Below, piece after piece: positions 5,516 through 5,773 of a stretch of 5,773 nt of DNA. Position 1 is the first letter of the stretch. Every line of letters starts with the position of its first letter. Below the pieces are notes generated by a model. The model did not search any database and was not told the DNA's origin. It saw only the letters and a list, made by a program, of their open reading frames with translations. Made by a program: the position numbers and the translations under genes. This stretch comes from Actinomycetes bacterium (GTDB lineage: Bacteria; Actinomycetota; Acidimicrobiia; Acidimicrobiales; RAAP-2), in assembly GCA_021787255.1 (NCBI GenBank), contig JAJYMD010000245.1, forward strand, positions 1 through 5,773, written 5' to 3'.

Positions 5516-5773
5516 GTGGCGAACCGGCCGCCGCTCGGAGCCAGAGCCTTGGGCGCCGCGATCGCGGCGGCCAAGCCCGTGAGCTTCTGGCTCGACGATC
5601 CCGCCGCGCCCCAGCCGGAGCTGCCGCTCACCGGCACGCTCCGCGCCGACCTCGCCGTCGTCGGCGCGGGCTACAGCGGCCTGTGGACGGCCCTCCTCGC
5701 CAAGCAGGCAGATCCTGGCCTCGACGTCGTGCTGCTCGAGGCCGAGCGCGTGGGGTGGGCCGCGACCGGCCGC
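5516..5773 (+). CDS. FAD-dependent oxidoreductase, DAO/gamma-glutamylputrescine oxidase-like (3' partial)
   Basis: The first 86 codons of a flavoprotein that runs off the right edge. After a short N-terminus containing SFWLDD comes a Rossmann nucleotide-binding unit: LAVVGAGYSG (46-55) with the GxGxxG glycines at 50, 52 and 55, helix LWTALLAK, then VVLLEAERVGWAATGR (71-86) with Glu75 placed to bind the FAD ribose. WLDD before the fold and the ERVGWAATGR ending are typical of D-amino acid oxidase-superfamily proteins related to PuuB, which oxidise secondary or acylated amines and release hydrogen peroxide and an aldehyde. Substrate-determining parts lie outside the window, so only the superfamily is firm. 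GTG 5516 is chosen because it precedes the conserved region by a normal length and has a TAGCGT hexamer at leaderless spacing; there is no Shine-Dalgarno. It is divergent from upp. Confidence 0.85.
   Translation, partial: MANRPPLGARALGAAIAAAKPVSFWLDDPAAPQPELPLTGTLRADLAVVGAGYSGLWTALLAKQADPGLDVVLLEAERVGWAATGR

Overview
This is a very GC-rich window (roughly 70% or more by eye). GTG or TTG starts dominate, intergenic gaps are short, and long spurious open frames lie opposite real genes. This fits a high-GC actinobacterium; a deep lineage such as Acidimicrobiia or Thermoleophilia is possible, but the sequence alone does not settle it. Nothing looks like phage, an insertion sequence, CRISPR or an RNA gene. 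The window reads as a chromosomal stretch of metabolic genes.

Layout from left to right. Bases 1-431 (+) are the 3' end of a coiled-coil protein built on a perfect 105-bp tandem repeat. It ends in a basic tail with an SxSWRLT-type motif often seen in surface-polysaccharide glycosyltransferases or methyltransferases. Its stop codon interlocks with the stop of a convergent gene for a PRPP-dependent phosphoribosyltransferase of unassigned base specificity (minus strand, 428 to about 1078). The start region of that gene carries four copies of a short GC-rich repeat. Just upstream on the same strand is a complete threonine dehydratase/serine racemase-type PLP enzyme (1141-2127); the two probably form an operon.

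Bases 2128-2358 are a divergent regulatory region with an operator-like inverted repeat and a perfect 12-bp hairpin. From it, on the plus strand, runs the most interesting gene (2359-4641). It encodes a 760-residue fusion of an aminoglycoside phosphotransferase/hydroxylysine kinase-like kinase and a class III PLP enzyme that closely resembles the AGXT2L1/AGXT2L2 phospho-lyases. Such a protein would phosphorylate a hydroxylated amine and then eliminate phosphate and ammonia from the product. Convergent to it is uracil phosphoribosyltransferase upp (4733-5401, minus). Divergent from upp is the first part of an FAD-dependent amine oxidase-like oxidoreductase that runs off the right edge (5516-5773, plus).

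How the genes might work together. The fusion kinase/phospho-lyase, the dehydratase and the amine oxidase-like flavoenzyme can all release ammonia from small amines or hydroxyamino acids, which suggests a nitrogen or carbon scavenging neighbourhood. The two phosphoribosyltransferases serve nucleobase salvage and need not be linked to it. The pathway idea is inference; the domain assignments are well supported by motifs.
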